A DNA stretch of 64,000 nucleotides from Candidatus Omnitrophota bacterium (GCA_029570205.1 JAKQSI010000067.1:1-64000), one strand, 5' to 3'; shown: positions 48,395 to 58,494, numbered from the stretch's first letter. The notes: generated from the sequence alone by a model not told the origin. Made by a program: numbers and translations.

Positions 48395-50908
48395 ATGTCC
48401 GCATCCCACTCCGCCCGCGTTGTTGTCCTGGCAGCCATCACCCTCCTTCTCCCGGCTTCCGAAGTTCTCCCGGTAACTCCGACCGCAAGCGAATTCCTCC
48501 CCTGCCGGCAATTGTGCGAACAGTTTTTCGGAATCAGCGCGCATTCGCTTTTCCCTTATATCCAAATCCTCAAGGAAGATGCGCCGGATGCCGTTAGCCG
48601 GGGACAAAGCTGGCGCGGCACACCTTTTCAAATCGGCCGAAAAACATATTCACACGGCATCGCGTTTAATGCTTCAAAAACCATAGCCGTCTATCCGGGC
48701 AAACCGGCGGCGAGATTCATTGCCGAAATCGGCCTGGAGAATAACGACGATACCCGGCGTGGGGCCGAGATGGGCAACGGTTCCGTAACTTTCCACATCT
48801 TGGTCGATGGGACAGAGGTCTATGTTTCGCCTGTGATGCGAATGGCCGACGGTCCCATCCCAATTTCCATCCCGCTTCATGAAGCCGAGAAATTTGACAT
48901 TCAAGTCGGCGACGGTGGTGACGGTCGCGGCTGGGACCAGGCGCTATGGGCAGAGGCCGTGGTCGAATTGACGGACGGCTCGCGGATTCGTTTGCAGGAT
49001 TTTCTCCTGGGCGGGGCGGAAGCCTGCAATCCCTACATGTTTTCATTTCTGTACCGGGATAAACCGAGTTGGGACATTCTACGTGAATGGCAACGCAACG
49101 TCGTGGAGAATCAAGACGGCCCGGACAGATTGTACCGCCGGATTCTCTACCACGATCCGAAGACAGAACTCGAAATTCGGGCTGACATAACCTTATTCCA
49201 TGATTTCCCCGTTATGGAATGGGTTCTTTATCTCAAAAATACAGGTAAAGAGAATACGCCGGTTATTGAGAACATTCTGCCGCTGGATGTAATACTCGGA
49301 AACCCCGGACCGGGTTGGAATATGCTGCACTGGTCCCAGGGCGCAGTAGCCGGTTTCGATGACTTCGCGCCACAGACAACGGTAATGAAACCCGGCGAAA
49401 GACTGCGCCTGCAACCGGGCGGAGGACGGTCCTCCAGCCGGGTACTCCCCTTTTTTAACCTGAGAACCGCTAACGGCGGAACGATTATCGCCGTCGGCTG
49501 GACCGGCGAATGGGCGACCGAATTCATCAGCGACACGACGGGAAATGTAACGGTTACATCCGGTATGGCGGACACCCATCTGGTCCTGTACCCCGGTGAG
49601 GAAATACGAACACCCCGGATGCTGTTACTGACTTACGAAGGCGACCGGTGGCGCGGGCAGAACCTGTTCCGTCAATTCATTCTCGCCCATCATCGCCCAA
49701 AACGGAACGGGGAACCGTTAATTGCGCCGGTTACCAACGGGAATTGGGGCGGCACCCCGGCGGATGTTCATTTGGATAATATCGAGAAAATTATCCGGTA
49801 CGATCTCCCCATTGAGTACTACTGGATCGATGCAGAATGGTACGGCAAACCGGGCGGTCCCGAATCCTGGCCTGTCAACGTCGGTAATTGGGTTGTCAAG
49901 GAACATCTTTACCCACAGGGGTTTCAACCGCTCAGCAAGCGACTTCGAGAAACCAACCGTTACCTCATGCTGTGGTTCGAACCCGAACGGGTCTTCAAGA
50001 ATACAATCTGGTATGAGAACCATCATGATTGGCTGATTGATATCGGGCAGGAAAACAGCCTGCTCAACCTGGGAATCCCGGAGGCCCGACAATTCCTCAC
50101 GGACTTCATTTCCGATAAGGTCAAGGAATTCGGACTGGGCTGCTACCGACAGGATTTCAATATCGACCCGCTGCGATTCTGGCAGGCCGTAGACAAACCG
50201 GACCGTCAGGGAATGACAGAGATCCGTTACATCGAAGGTCTGTATGCCTTCTGGGATGAACTCCTGGAGCGCCACCCGGACCTGATTATTGACAATTGTG
50301 CCAGCGGTGGGCGGCGCCTGGATCTGGAAACCCTGGGGCGGACAACGCCGTTCTGGCGCACCGATGGTCCCCGCGATCCGATCGCCCATCAATGCCATAC
50401 CTGGGGACTCTTGCCGTGGGTTCCGCTCAACGCGACCAGCCAGGACCGTGTGGGAGATGATTACGAATTCCGCAGCAGTATGTGCAGCAGTCTGTGTGTG
50501 AATTGGTGGGTTTCCGGCGATGTCCGCGCGGGCGAAATCCGCCCCGATTTCCCGTTCGATTGGGCCAAAAAGACTCTGGATCAATACCTGCAATATCGTC
50601 CGTATTATTATGGCGACTATTATCCGTTACTTGATTACTCCCAGTCCGCCGATCTCTGGTATGCCTATCAGATGGATCGCCCCGATCTGGGCGAGGGCCT
50701 GATTGTCGTTCTCAAGCGGCCCGCGAGTTCTTACACTTCGGCGAATGTGAAATTGTACGGAATGGAATCCGACCGGGACTATCGAATTACCGATCTCGGC
50801 ACGGGAAAAGAGGAAACGCAAAACGGTAATGAATTGCGCTCCGAGGGGCTGCCCGTTCGCCTGGACAATTGCCCGGATTCCGCGCTCTTTGTCTACAAGC
50901 GAATGTAG
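48395..50908 (+). CDS. GH36-type alpha-galactosidase with NPCBM domain
   Basis: Exported 837-residue enzyme. After a signal peptide, residues ~60-210 form an NPCBM carbohydrate-binding module (GRKTYSHGIAFNASKTIAVY). A beta-sandwich and a TIM barrel follow: NGNWGGTPADVHLDNIEKII, YYWIDAEWYG, then the nucleophile Asp in GLGCYRQDFNIDPL (about residue 587), LIIDNCASGGRRLDLE and the acid/base Asp in FWRTDGPRDP. These fit GH36/GH27 clan D. GGAGG lies nine bases before the ATG. It would release alpha-galactosyl or similar residues from polymers. Confidence 0.88.
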   Translation: MSASHSARVVVLAAITLLLPASEVLPVTPTASEFLPCRQLCEQFFGISAHSLFPYIQILKEDAPDAVSRGQSWRGTPFQIGRKTYSHGIAFNASKTIAVYPGKPAARFIAEIGLENNDDTRRGAEMGNGSVTFHILVDGTEVYVSPVMRMADGPIPISIPLHEAEKFDIQVGDGGDGRGWDQALWAEAVVELTDGSRIRLQDFLLGGAEACNPYMFSFLYRDKPSWDILREWQRNVVENQDGPDRLYRRILYHDPKTELEIRADITLFHDFPVMEWVLYLKNTGKENTPVIENILPLDVILGNPGPGWNMLHWSQGAVAGFDDFAPQTTVMKPGERLRLQPGGGRSSSRVLPFFNLRTANGGTIIAVGWTGEWATEFISDTTGNVTVTSGMADTHLVLYPGEEIRTPRMLLLTYEGDRWRGQNLFRQFILAHHRPKRNGEPLIAPVTNGNWGGTPADVHLDNIEKIIRYDLPIEYYWIDAEWYGKPGGPESWPVNVGNWVVKEHLYPQGFQPLSKRLRETNRYLMLWFEPERVFKNTIWYENHHDWLIDIGQENSLLNLGIPEARQFLTDFISDKVKEFGLGCYRQDFNIDPLRFWQAVDKPDRQGMTEIRYIEGLYAFWDELLERHPDLIIDNCASGGRRLDLETLGRTTPFWRTDGPRDPIAHQCHTWGLLPWVPLNATSQDRVGDDYEFRSSMCSSLCVNWWVSGDVRAGEIRPDFPFDWAKKTLDQYLQYRPYYYGDYYPLLDYSQSADLWYAYQMDRPDLGEGLIVVLKRPASSYTSANVKLYGMESDRDYRITDLGTGKEETQNGNELRSEGLPVRLDNCPDSALFVYKRM

Positions 50909-51025
50909 ATCGCCGATCCCGGTGTCCTGCGCCTGGGGACCTTTACCGGACATTCGTGTGTTTTGTATTCTCATAGAAGAGGCGGCGCGTCTGCGCGCCT
51001 CTTTTCGTTCTTCAATCCGTAATGT

Positions 51026-52315
51026 TTACTGCTGCTCCATAATCTCCACTCCCATGTCGTCCACCCCCTGGTAAAGCGTGTAAATCCGCCCTTCATCATC
51101 CACCACGGCCCAGCTTTCCCTGTGTCCCTTTACCGAAAGACAGATACTTGTGATGTAATCCCCGTTATTGTTGTATTTCATAATTCCGACACGCGTTCCG
51201 TCGTCGATTTGCAGCGCATTATCATAACCTTCTCTTCCGCGAACGGTTATGTAGACATTTCCCCAACGGTCGCCCGCAATACTGTGGAAATAGAGCGGTC
51301 CGTCCGGGGGATCTCCATGAGAGAATTCAAAGAGGTAATCTCCCTTTCCCGTCAATTTCTGACAGGGACCATAGTAATTCTGGACAAATACATCTCCGTT
51401 CGGATCGACAATCAATCCATGGGGGGCATTGAATTGGCCCGGCCCCATACCGTCCCCGCCGAAGTCGTATAAGAACTCCCCGGAGGGTTGGTAGACATTC
51501 ACCCGCATATTATCGACATCGGTCACAAAAAGATGTCCCACCGGGTCAAATCCCATTCCATGCGCGCGAAGAATATCGCCGGGCCGGGTTCCTTTCTCGG
51601 CGAATATTCGTAGCAATTGGCCGTTGGGATCGAACACCTGGATCCGGGGACGATCGCTTTTTTGATCGGCCACGTAGATATTTCCATCGTGATCGGTGAC
51701 CACGACACGCGGTTGGGTAAATTGTCCCGGACCGTGGCCGGATTTCAGGCCGATCTCCGTCAGAAATTTCCCCTCTTTCGTAAATCGCATAACACGATTG
51801 TTTCCGAGATCGCCGATCAGGACGTTCCCTTGTTTGTCCAGCCCAATCCCGTGGGGATTGACCAGATATTCGGAACCCTTGATCGGTTCCGTCCAGCCGC
51901 CGACTTTTTTGTAGGATGGTTTCGGATCTCCCATCAGGACAGTTGCCCACAAATGGGGATTCGCGGCTTCGCCCACTTCCGCGCAAATATGGATCTCGTG
52001 CGGAACCGGCTCTTTGTCCGGCGCGCGGTAGGTTCCATCTTCATGAATCGTTCCGAACTGCTCATTCCCGCCGGGGATATTGTTCACGGACCAGCGGACA
52101 CTCTGGGGAGCCTCTGCGGCCATCATTCGGGTGGCCTTCATCGCCACTTTGAATCGCTGTTCCTGCCCCGGTTCCAGATGAACCAGTGACGGACGAATAA
52201 TGGCCCGGTTCTTCGATGCCTCAGAACCCCCATACGCGAAGGGGATGTTCGCCGACAAAACCAGAATCGCGATTCCAAGAATGGCGCTGTTACACCGTGT
52301 TGCAAATTGACACAT
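51026..52315 (-). CDS. Secreted NHL-repeat protein
   Basis: 429 residues. A signal peptide (AILGIAILVLSANIPFAYGG) is followed by a ~100-residue Ig-like segment (SVNNIPGGNEQFGTIHEDGT), then about six NHL repeats (IGLDKQGNVLIGDLGNNRVM, GPGQFTQPRVVV, GPGQFNAPHGLIVDPNGDVF). A beta-propeller outside the cytoplasm is expected. It is related in its repeats to the C-terminal part of the GT39 fusion at 4952. GGAGGT lies seven bases before the ATG. The ligand is unknown. Confidence 0.88.
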   Translation of the reverse strand: MCQFATRCNSAILGIAILVLSANIPFAYGGSEASKNRAIIRPSLVHLEPGQEQRFKVAMKATRMMAAEAPQSVRWSVNNIPGGNEQFGTIHEDGTYRAPDKEPVPHEIHICAEVGEAANPHLWATVLMGDPKPSYKKVGGWTEPIKGSEYLVNPHGIGLDKQGNVLIGDLGNNRVMRFTKEGKFLTEIGLKSGHGPGQFTQPRVVVTDHDGNIYVADQKSDRPRIQVFDPNGQLLRIFAEKGTRPGDILRAHGMGFDPVGHLFVTDVDNMRVNVYQPSGEFLYDFGGDGMGPGQFNAPHGLIVDPNGDVFVQNYYGPCQKLTGKGDYLFEFSHGDPPDGPLYFHSIAGDRWGNVYITVRGREGYDNALQIDDGTRVGIMKYNNNGDYITSICLSVKGHRESWAVVDDEGRIYTLYQGVDDMGVEIMEQQ

Positions 52316-52390
52316 CTGCGGACCTCCACATTCAAAGATGTTTTCACCCTACCCCGCATTTCTCACAAGCCTTTCGGAAGAAGGGTGAGA

Positions 52391-52539
52391 CCGGTTGGAT
52401 ATCGCGAGAATAATCGCGGCGAGTGGTTTCTTGAAGAGATGGGACCATGCAAGTCAGGATAAACAGAGAAACCCACACCCCAAAAGGGTCGGATAGGGCT
52501 TCCGGGAGAGAGCAACAGACAGACCTCGGTTCCGAGGAG
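52391..52539. repeat. Dispersed intergenic repeat, copy 2
   Basis: The same element as at 18-166, identical in length, with the palindrome CCTCGGTTCCGAGG at 52524-52537. A transposase remnant begins 40 bases further on, and a ~35-base degenerate match (GGGGCGAGATGGTTCTTGAG) is found at about 53071-53104 beyond it. Confidence 0.75.
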
Positions 52540-52578
52540 TCGTTCAAAGACACAGTAGGAAAGGGAAGGAGACTCCCA

Positions 52579-52740
52579 CTACGGCGAAAACAGGGGGATG
52601 GCTTTCAGATTCGCATACGCTGCAGCCAAGAGAGCCTGCAACACCGGATCGCTTCGCAATGCCTCATGATCGTTCAGATCCTCATCCCCCAACGCGATCG
52701 CGTACACCCATCGAATAACGTTCCTGTACACTCTGTTTTC
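52579..52740 (-). pseudogene. Remnant of an IS1380-type transposase
   Basis: On the minus strand the frame reads RVYRNVIRWVYAIALGDEDL, then NDHEALRSDPVLQALLAA, ending at a TAG. This resembles the conserved N-terminal part of IS1380-family transposases (the ALGYEDLNDHxxLRxDP motif). Only about 54 residues remain. No terminal inverted repeats or other transposase parts are seen. Confidence 0.6.
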
Positions 52741-52814
52741 ATAAGGTCACCTGGTTGGCATACAAGAAGTTCTTATCACAACTCTATTTATGCCATAAAA
52801 GGGGACCTTTAAAA

Positions 52815-53086
52815 ATGGCTCCCGTGAGAAATCCGGGCTATGTCAATCTCGGCTATGTCTGTGAGAGAAAAGGCGATTTGGACAAAGCAGTAGAGCTCTG
52901 CGAGAAGGCGATCTCGCTCGATAAGAATCTCACTCGCGCTTACGACAATCTTGCCGTGGCTTTTGGAAGAAAAAAGAATATGACAAGGCCTGGGATGTTG
53001 TGAGACGCATACGGGAGATGAGAGCCGAACCGCATCCCTTTCTGATTGAAAGGTTGAAACGGGATTCGGGGCGAGATGGTTCTTGA
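52815..53086 (+). pseudogene. TPR protein fragment with frameshift
   Basis: Two TPR-type helices (PGYVNLGYVCERKGDLDKAV, ELCEKAISLDKNLTRAYDNL) end at a run of six A at about 52970. After a one-base shift the reading continues as EYDKAWDVVRRIREMRAEPH and PFLIERLKRDSG to a TGA, the usual end of such repeats. It is a fragment of a longer TPR protein and now probably dead. Confidence 0.65.
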
Positions 53087-53121
53087 GTCGATGAGACCAT
53101 CTTTTTTGTCCTGCTGTTGAA

Positions 53122-53763
53122 CTACTTGCACTTTTCCTGCGCAGGAAACCAACGTTGAAGCAGACATTTGAGCCGGTTGAAGGCCGGGTCGGTGCATCGG
53201 TCCAGACTGACGGTTTGTGCCAGTTGATGATAAATGGAAGATGAGCGCGGTTTTCCCATTTCCCGAAGCGCTGCCTGCACGGCCGCCTTGGGATCGGCGG
53301 GCTTCAGAGTGTCTTCCGTCCAATAGTTGTTCTTGCGTAACCAGGTTCGCAAAGACGGGTCTCGTCCTTCCCAACCCAGGCAGCGATCCACGTGGGGCGA
53401 ATCGCTCCAAACCCATGACTCCAGTTCAGGCTCGATGACCACCACTCCCGCACGATCTCCCCAGCCGGAGTTCGCAAGCCTGCAACGGGCATCTTCCTCA
53501 ACCTTTGTTGCATTCAATCTCATCTCACGACCGCATCCATGGTAGTCGAATATCACGAGGCCGTGCCGATATACCGGAATCATCGGACGAAGAAAACCGT
53601 GGGCATTCAGGAAACATCCTGGATCGTGTTCAGGATGGGCATAGACTCTGAATTGCGGACGCCGAATCCGCAGGGCTTCAGGTCTGAGCAGTAATCCACT
53701 CATTGCATATTCCATGTTTCTATCGGCGACAAGAACTACGAGATCGGATTCTCCGGCATTCAT
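53122..53763 (-). CDS. Partner of the AAA ATPase, possible nuclease-like effector
   Basis: 213 residues of unknown family. Conserved-looking acidic sites suggest a metal-dependent, perhaps TOPRIM-like, active site: DLVVLVADRNMEYAMSG near the start, GLVIFDYHGCGREMR, then VVVIEPELESWVWSDSPHVD. The C-terminal part has LKPADPKAAVQAALREMGKP and FNRLKCLLQRWF. The start ATG 53763 overlaps the ATPase stop by four bases (ATGA) with GGAGG upstream, so the two proteins are made together. I recall similar pairs annotated as MAD3/MAD4 of a methylation-associated defence system; PARIS (AriA/AriB) and RloA/RloB are looser parallels. Confidence 0.6.
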   Translation of the reverse strand: MNAGESDLVVLVADRNMEYAMSGLLLRPEALRIRRPQFRVYAHPEHDPGCFLNAHGFLRPMIPVYRHGLVIFDYHGCGREMRLNATKVEEDARCRLANSGWGDRAGVVVIEPELESWVWSDSPHVDRCLGWEGRDPSLRTWLRKNNYWTEDTLKPADPKAAVQAALREMGKPRSSSIYHQLAQTVSLDRCTDPAFNRLKCLLQRWFPAQEKCK

Positions 53764-54998
53764 CCAAGAACGCCTCCAGCAAAGAGAACGCCGAGGTCGG
53801 TCTCTCCCCGCCAATCTTTCAAAAGGGGATGCTCCATCCCGTTGACGATATCGGTCGCTCCCTCCTCAGTCTTTGCAAAACAAAGTACATCTGAGAGATC
53901 TGCAATGCCGACAAGAACAGGGGAATGTGTTGCCAGTAATACTTGCGCATCATAAATGGAGGAGAGAGACTGCAACATGATTTCCAATGCGCGCGGATGA
54001 ATACCGTTTTCCGGTTCCTCGATCAAAAAGGCTCCTTTCAAATCGGGAATATATGCGGGCAGTGTAAGCGCAAGCAGACGCAACGTCCCGTCTGAAACAA
54101 CCCAAGAAGGAAGCCTCAGATCCCCGCCATAGCGAAGGACAATATAACGATGCCGATCTTCCGGTCTCAGGACCGTTTCAATATCGATCAAATCAGGCAA
54201 GGCCATCCGCAGATGTTGAATCCAATCATTGAATTTGGCACGATGCTTCTCTCTTAGATCCTCAATCATCCACGCAAGATTGGACCCATCCGGTCTGAGA
54301 ATGACAGGTTGTCCCGGCGGACTTGGTTTGCGCATAAGATCGCTTCTCAGCACAACTCGTTGGATTCCTGTCATCAGAAATCGTTTCAACCAGGAAGCGA
54401 TTGGGAATCTCGATTCGTCCTCGGGGAGATTTGCCAGTGCCGATCTAAGAGGACCGAGCTTAAAGGCGTGATCCCACCCCTTACCAGTCTCATCATAGAA
54501 ATTGTCATTGCCGTTCAGAACTTTGTTGACAACGGTCTTTGTCCCTTTTCTTGCTTGGGTCAGAATCGACTCCGGTGCGATCCATGTTTCGGGGAAAAGC
54601 GTCGAACATCTTTCTGCACCATTGAGATCGGATTTCTTGAGGAGGACTTTTTCTGATTGAATATGATTCTCGTGGAGTTCCTTTCCAAAGCCAACACAAA
54701 TCTCGTATCGAACCAACTTGTAGGGCGGATTGCCTTTTAGCGTAGATGGAATCTCGATCTCAACGGCCAGCTCAAAACAGTTCCCTGATCGATTCCATAG
54801 TAAATCCTCAAAAATCTCCGAACGGTCGAAGATCGCCTTTTCCAGTCCTGACGAAACCAGATCGCCTAGAAAGGCGACTACATCGAGAAATGTGGTTTTT
54901 CCACTCCCGTTCGGCCCTACAAGAACGTGAAAACGATTCATCCGGCGCCGGACATATTTCAAACAACGAAACCGTAATGTCTCCACGAGTCGGATCAA
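53760..54998 (-). CDS. AAA (SMC/OLD-like) ATPase of a two-gene defence candidate
   Basis: 412 residues. Walker A is HVLVGPNGSGKTTFLDVVAF (Gly28-Thr35), the Walker B and catalytic Glu are in GAFLIEEPENGIHP (about 322-335), and the His switch is in LLATHSPVLVG; the signature-like region is WVVSDGTLRLLALTLP. This is the AAA_15/AAA_21 type found in RloA, OLD and PARIS AriA. The insert between the halves is short, without a long coiled coil or a C-terminal TOPRIM domain. TTG start with AAGGAA upstream. A partner gene overlaps its stop. It probably senses phage or nucleic acid and controls the partner. Confidence 0.82.
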   Translation of the reverse strand: MIRLVETLRFRCLKYVRRRMNRFHVLVGPNGSGKTTFLDVVAFLGDLVSSGLEKAIFDRSEIFEDLLWNRSGNCFELAVEIEIPSTLKGNPPYKLVRYEICVGFGKELHENHIQSEKVLLKKSDLNGAERCSTLFPETWIAPESILTQARKGTKTVVNKVLNGNDNFYDETGKGWDHAFKLGPLRSALANLPEDESRFPIASWLKRFLMTGIQRVVLRSDLMRKPSPPGQPVILRPDGSNLAWMIEDLREKHRAKFNDWIQHLRMALPDLIDIETVLRPEDRHRYIVLRYGGDLRLPSWVVSDGTLRLLALTLPAYIPDLKGAFLIEEPENGIHPRALEIMLQSLSSIYDAQVLLATHSPVLVGIADLSDVLCFAKTEEGATDIVNGMEHPLLKDWRGETDLGVLFAGGVLG

Positions 54999-55119
54999 GA
55001 AAGTGTTCCTTCCATACGTTCAATCCCGATACTGCCGTTCAATATACCACACCACTGAGGCTCTTTCATCAGTGGGAACAGGCACTTGTCTCTCAATGCC
55101 AAACACTCGGAATCCTTTC

Positions 55120-55148
55120 TTGGCAGCCCGCTATTCGGGCGTTACAAT
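55120..55148 (+). promoter_or_regulatory. tRNA-Leu promoter
   Basis: TTGGCA (55120-55125), a 17-base spacer and TACAAT (55143-55148), with the tRNA starting 12 bases later. The spacer includes the inverted repeat GCCCG-CTATT-CGGGC. Confidence 0.8.
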
Positions 55149-55158
55149 CGCAACGATT

Positions 55159-55241
<83 letters not shown>

Positions 55242-55242
55242 G

Positions 55243-58239
55243 TCAGCGCGGCACGCTCTGCAATCCCAAAGTCAGATGCGCCGGGCCGGTCACCTGGTAA
55301 AGCAACCGCCCATCTTTCTCCCCAATCGCCTGCACATTCTTCGGCAATTCTTTCTTGCCGTTGATCAGCGCTCTCGGCTTGATCACTGCCTGAAGGGGCA
55401 AGGAGACGGTGACGGCACACTCTGCCGGGCAACTCAGTTCCGTTCCCAGCACATACCCGCCGGATCGCTGAGTGAGTTTGACCGAAATATCGCCCTTTGG
55501 TGTCGGGACCGTGACGGACACATTGTTCAGTCCGCCCAGGTTGGGTTCCAGGATCGCTGTTTTCCAGCCGGGGGAAAGCGGTCTCAGGCCCACAATCTGC
55601 GCGGGAATAATCCAGGTCGGAGCGGAAGATGCCCCATAACAACAGGACGGTTTTCCATCCCAGGTTTCCCATAAAGAAGCGGCTCCGCTATCCAGCATTT
55701 TTCCCCAACGCTGCCCCATGATGGTAAGCACATCACCCTGCCGATTTGCTTTGCAGAGAGCATCCAGCCAATAGAAAGAGAAATACGGAGTTGCCTCGAC
55801 AGCCTTGTTCTCAGGATTGGAGAGATAGTCAAGAATCGGGTTGTGGACTTTCTTCGGGGCCAATCCGAAAAGAATCGCCAGTGCGTTGGTTTGTTGGCTG
55901 ACAGATTCGCTGAGTGAACCGTCTTGATACGTATCGCGAAAAATGCCTGCCTCGTTGTCCCAAAACCGGGATTCGAATGCCTTTTGGACGGATTTGGCGC
56001 GGTTGGCGAACTGCTGGGCATGATCGAGGTTTCCGATCTGCTGCGCCATGGCGGAGGCATCGCACAGCGCCTTGTAATAGAAAGCGTTCAGCGCGGCGGA
56101 AACCCCGTTCCGGTCCATTTCCACCCGGTCGATCACAATCCGGCCCAGATCGCCCGCAATCAGGCCCTCTTCGTTTTCGTGCCCCGCGAACCATGAAAGC
56201 AGCCGAACCACGTTCGGGAAAACCTCGCGGACCAGGGAATCATCGCCGGTCTGGAAATAATCGTCGTAAAGCGCCATCACCCAGATCAGCATGGAGTCCG
56301 CAATCAGCGCATCCTCCGAGTCTGTCGGATAAATCCCATACACCCGCCCATCGGGCAGCTGGGACTGCGCAATCAGCCGCAGGCAGCGTCGCGCCAGGGC
56401 CGTATCGCCGAAAGCGTAATCATTGCAGAGCATTTCGACGCGCGCCTCTGCTGTGTGCAACGCGCGGTCACACCAGGGGCTATCCAGGTACACATCCTCC
56501 ATGCAGGCGCGAAGAGTATCCACTCCGGCCTGCCAGATTCGATTCAGGCGGTCATTGGAGGAAGAAAACGCTCCACGGATCTGGACCGGATACCCGCCGG
56601 GACGGACTTTGATTGAGGAAATCTGCAACGGCCCGCCGGTGCGATACACGTCCAGCCGCAAATACCGGAATCCCCGCTTGTCCAACGTGCGGATCGTTTG
56701 CGGCCCGCTCCGGCAGATATAACGGTCCGCATAAAGGACCTCAGATGTGTATGGGTCTACTCTGCCGTCTTCTGTCAGAGACTCGCTGTAGCCGATGTCG
56801 ATCTGTGTCCCTTCCTGGGCCTGATACAGTTCGATTTCGGGGTATCCCAGGAGGACCATACCAAAATCCAGCACAATCGAAATGCCGGATGAGTCGTCCA
56901 GTGTGGAAAGAGTCGCTCGTCCTTCCTGTCCCAGAATGGTTTCTGCGCCTGCTACGGTACTTCCCTGAAGAGGGCCAAGCCAGGACCGCGACATGGAAAC
57001 GGCCGGTTGCAATGTCTCCGAACGGACCTCTGTCCGCTGCCAGGACAGCGCTTTTCCGTCTATTCCCTCGCACATCGATGAGAGATCCACGCTGATCTCA
57101 GGCGGATAGACCGTTGTAAAACCGATATCTCCCGTGTTGTCGAACGGCCCGATCAGATGCCATACGGGGACCGGCTGCCCCTGATCTTCCGTCGAAGAAA
57201 AGCGCAGGGTATCCACGCCTTCGCCATCGAAACGCAGGAACAACTGCCATTCGCCATCTGTCTGGGTAACTTTCGCCAACAGCGGATTCCAGCCGGCATT
57301 CAGAACAACCGACACTCTGTCCTGGTTGGGGGAAGCACGACGCGAGACATTCTGTTCGATCACCGATTGCCCATTCAGCCAGACATGAAGACCATCATCG
57401 CTTCCGCAAACCAGATCCAGTGTGCATTCCGTTTCGCTGTAAACTTGTGTGAATGCGTAGACAACCGCCTTCTTGCTGGGTGATATGAATTGGGTAAAAT
57501 CCAGGTGGAATTGTTGTTTCGGGGCGACGACACTGCTGACCGAAAGAATGCTCCGTGGAGAAACAAGTTCCCCTGTCGCCGGGGCAATGTCACGGGGGAT
57601 CAGTTCTTTCCAGGGCTCCTGCGGATGCGGCCCGATGACCATCGCCGATGCCCAATAGGAATCGTCAAATCCCACCGTATTCCAGGTCGAGGGCTCCTGA
57701 CGGGCGTCGAAAATCTCACTATATCCCAGTTCTTTGCTCATTCGAGGCATGTCATAAGTCCACGGTTCGGCGGGGCGCACTTTCCAGGAGCCATCCGAAA
57801 GAATGCGAAGGGTGGTTTGATCCGCCAGGGCGACGGTCCCGTCCACAAGGAGGCCGCCACGCCCGGAAATATACGACAGTGTGCTTGTCCCGATATGATG
57901 AACCAACACACAGACCACATTTGCCCCGGTCTTGAGAACCCCCTGCAAATCGTATGTATCATAGGCCAGCCGTTTTGGATTCGAGCGCACCGGACCTCTG
58001 CCGATTTCTGTGCCGTTGACATACAGGACATAGTTGCTGTCGGCGGTGATATTCAGACTGGCGGACCGGATTTCGCCCGCCACATCGAGCGTCTTGCGGC
58101 AATACAGGTAGAGATTTGTTGGAGAGGGTTCGTTTTCGCACCAGATCCAGGATCCCCCCCAGGAAGGATTTTGCGCTCCGGCCGATGTAAGCGGAACGCA
58201 GCACAACAGCAGAATCAGGACTATCCGCGCGTGGTTCAT
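55243..58239 (-). CDS. GH78-type alpha-L-rhamnosidase-like enzyme
   Basis: Exported, 998 residues. Signal peptide IVLILLLCCVPLTSAGAQ. Beta-sandwich domains come first (ITADSNYVLYVNGTEIGRGP), including a PA14/carbohydrate-binding-like insert (FRFDGEG region), then an (alpha/alpha)6 barrel containing YLDSPWCDRALHTAEARVEM, where GH78 normally has DCPxRxERxxxxGD, and SLWETWDGKPSCCYGASSAP, with a catalytic Glu likely in this segment. A small beta domain ends it. The active-site motif is divergent, so the sugar may not be rhamnose. ATG 58239 has AAGGGGG upstream. Confidence 0.8.
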   Translation of the reverse strand: MNHARIVLILLLCCVPLTSAGAQNPSWGGSWIWCENEPSPTNLYLYCRKTLDVAGEIRSASLNITADSNYVLYVNGTEIGRGPVRSNPKRLAYDTYDLQGVLKTGANVVCVLVHHIGTSTLSYISGRGGLLVDGTVALADQTTLRILSDGSWKVRPAEPWTYDMPRMSKELGYSEIFDARQEPSTWNTVGFDDSYWASAMVIGPHPQEPWKELIPRDIAPATGELVSPRSILSVSSVVAPKQQFHLDFTQFISPSKKAVVYAFTQVYSETECTLDLVCGSDDGLHVWLNGQSVIEQNVSRRASPNQDRVSVVLNAGWNPLLAKVTQTDGEWQLFLRFDGEGVDTLRFSSTEDQGQPVPVWHLIGPFDNTGDIGFTTVYPPEISVDLSSMCEGIDGKALSWQRTEVRSETLQPAVSMSRSWLGPLQGSTVAGAETILGQEGRATLSTLDDSSGISIVLDFGMVLLGYPEIELYQAQEGTQIDIGYSESLTEDGRVDPYTSEVLYADRYICRSGPQTIRTLDKRGFRYLRLDVYRTGGPLQISSIKVRPGGYPVQIRGAFSSSNDRLNRIWQAGVDTLRACMEDVYLDSPWCDRALHTAEARVEMLCNDYAFGDTALARRCLRLIAQSQLPDGRVYGIYPTDSEDALIADSMLIWVMALYDDYFQTGDDSLVREVFPNVVRLLSWFAGHENEEGLIAGDLGRIVIDRVEMDRNGVSAALNAFYYKALCDASAMAQQIGNLDHAQQFANRAKSVQKAFESRFWDNEAGIFRDTYQDGSLSESVSQQTNALAILFGLAPKKVHNPILDYLSNPENKAVEATPYFSFYWLDALCKANRQGDVLTIMGQRWGKMLDSGAASLWETWDGKPSCCYGASSAPTWIIPAQIVGLRPLSPGWKTAILEPNLGGLNNVSVTVPTPKGDISVKLTQRSGGYVLGTELSCPAECAVTVSLPLQAVIKPRALINGKKELPKNVQAIGEKDGRLLYQVTGPAHLTLGLQSVPR

Positions 58240-58494
58240 TGAGCGACCCCCTTGGTGGTTCGGATGGGACATTCCGGTGTGACAGAATCGGTTGTGTTGT
58301 CCGTGTATCACAAAAACCGATTGGTGATAAGATCATAACGACTGTATGACCTGATGGGAACACCGTCAACACTTTTCGGTGCAATTTTTGCGTGAATTTC
58401 CGCAGCGGGATTGCCCGGCTCATGCCCGTCGGGTACTGTATCGCGGGAGGGTTTCGAAAAAAGCCCGTCGGAAATAAGGGAAAGGTTCAACGAG

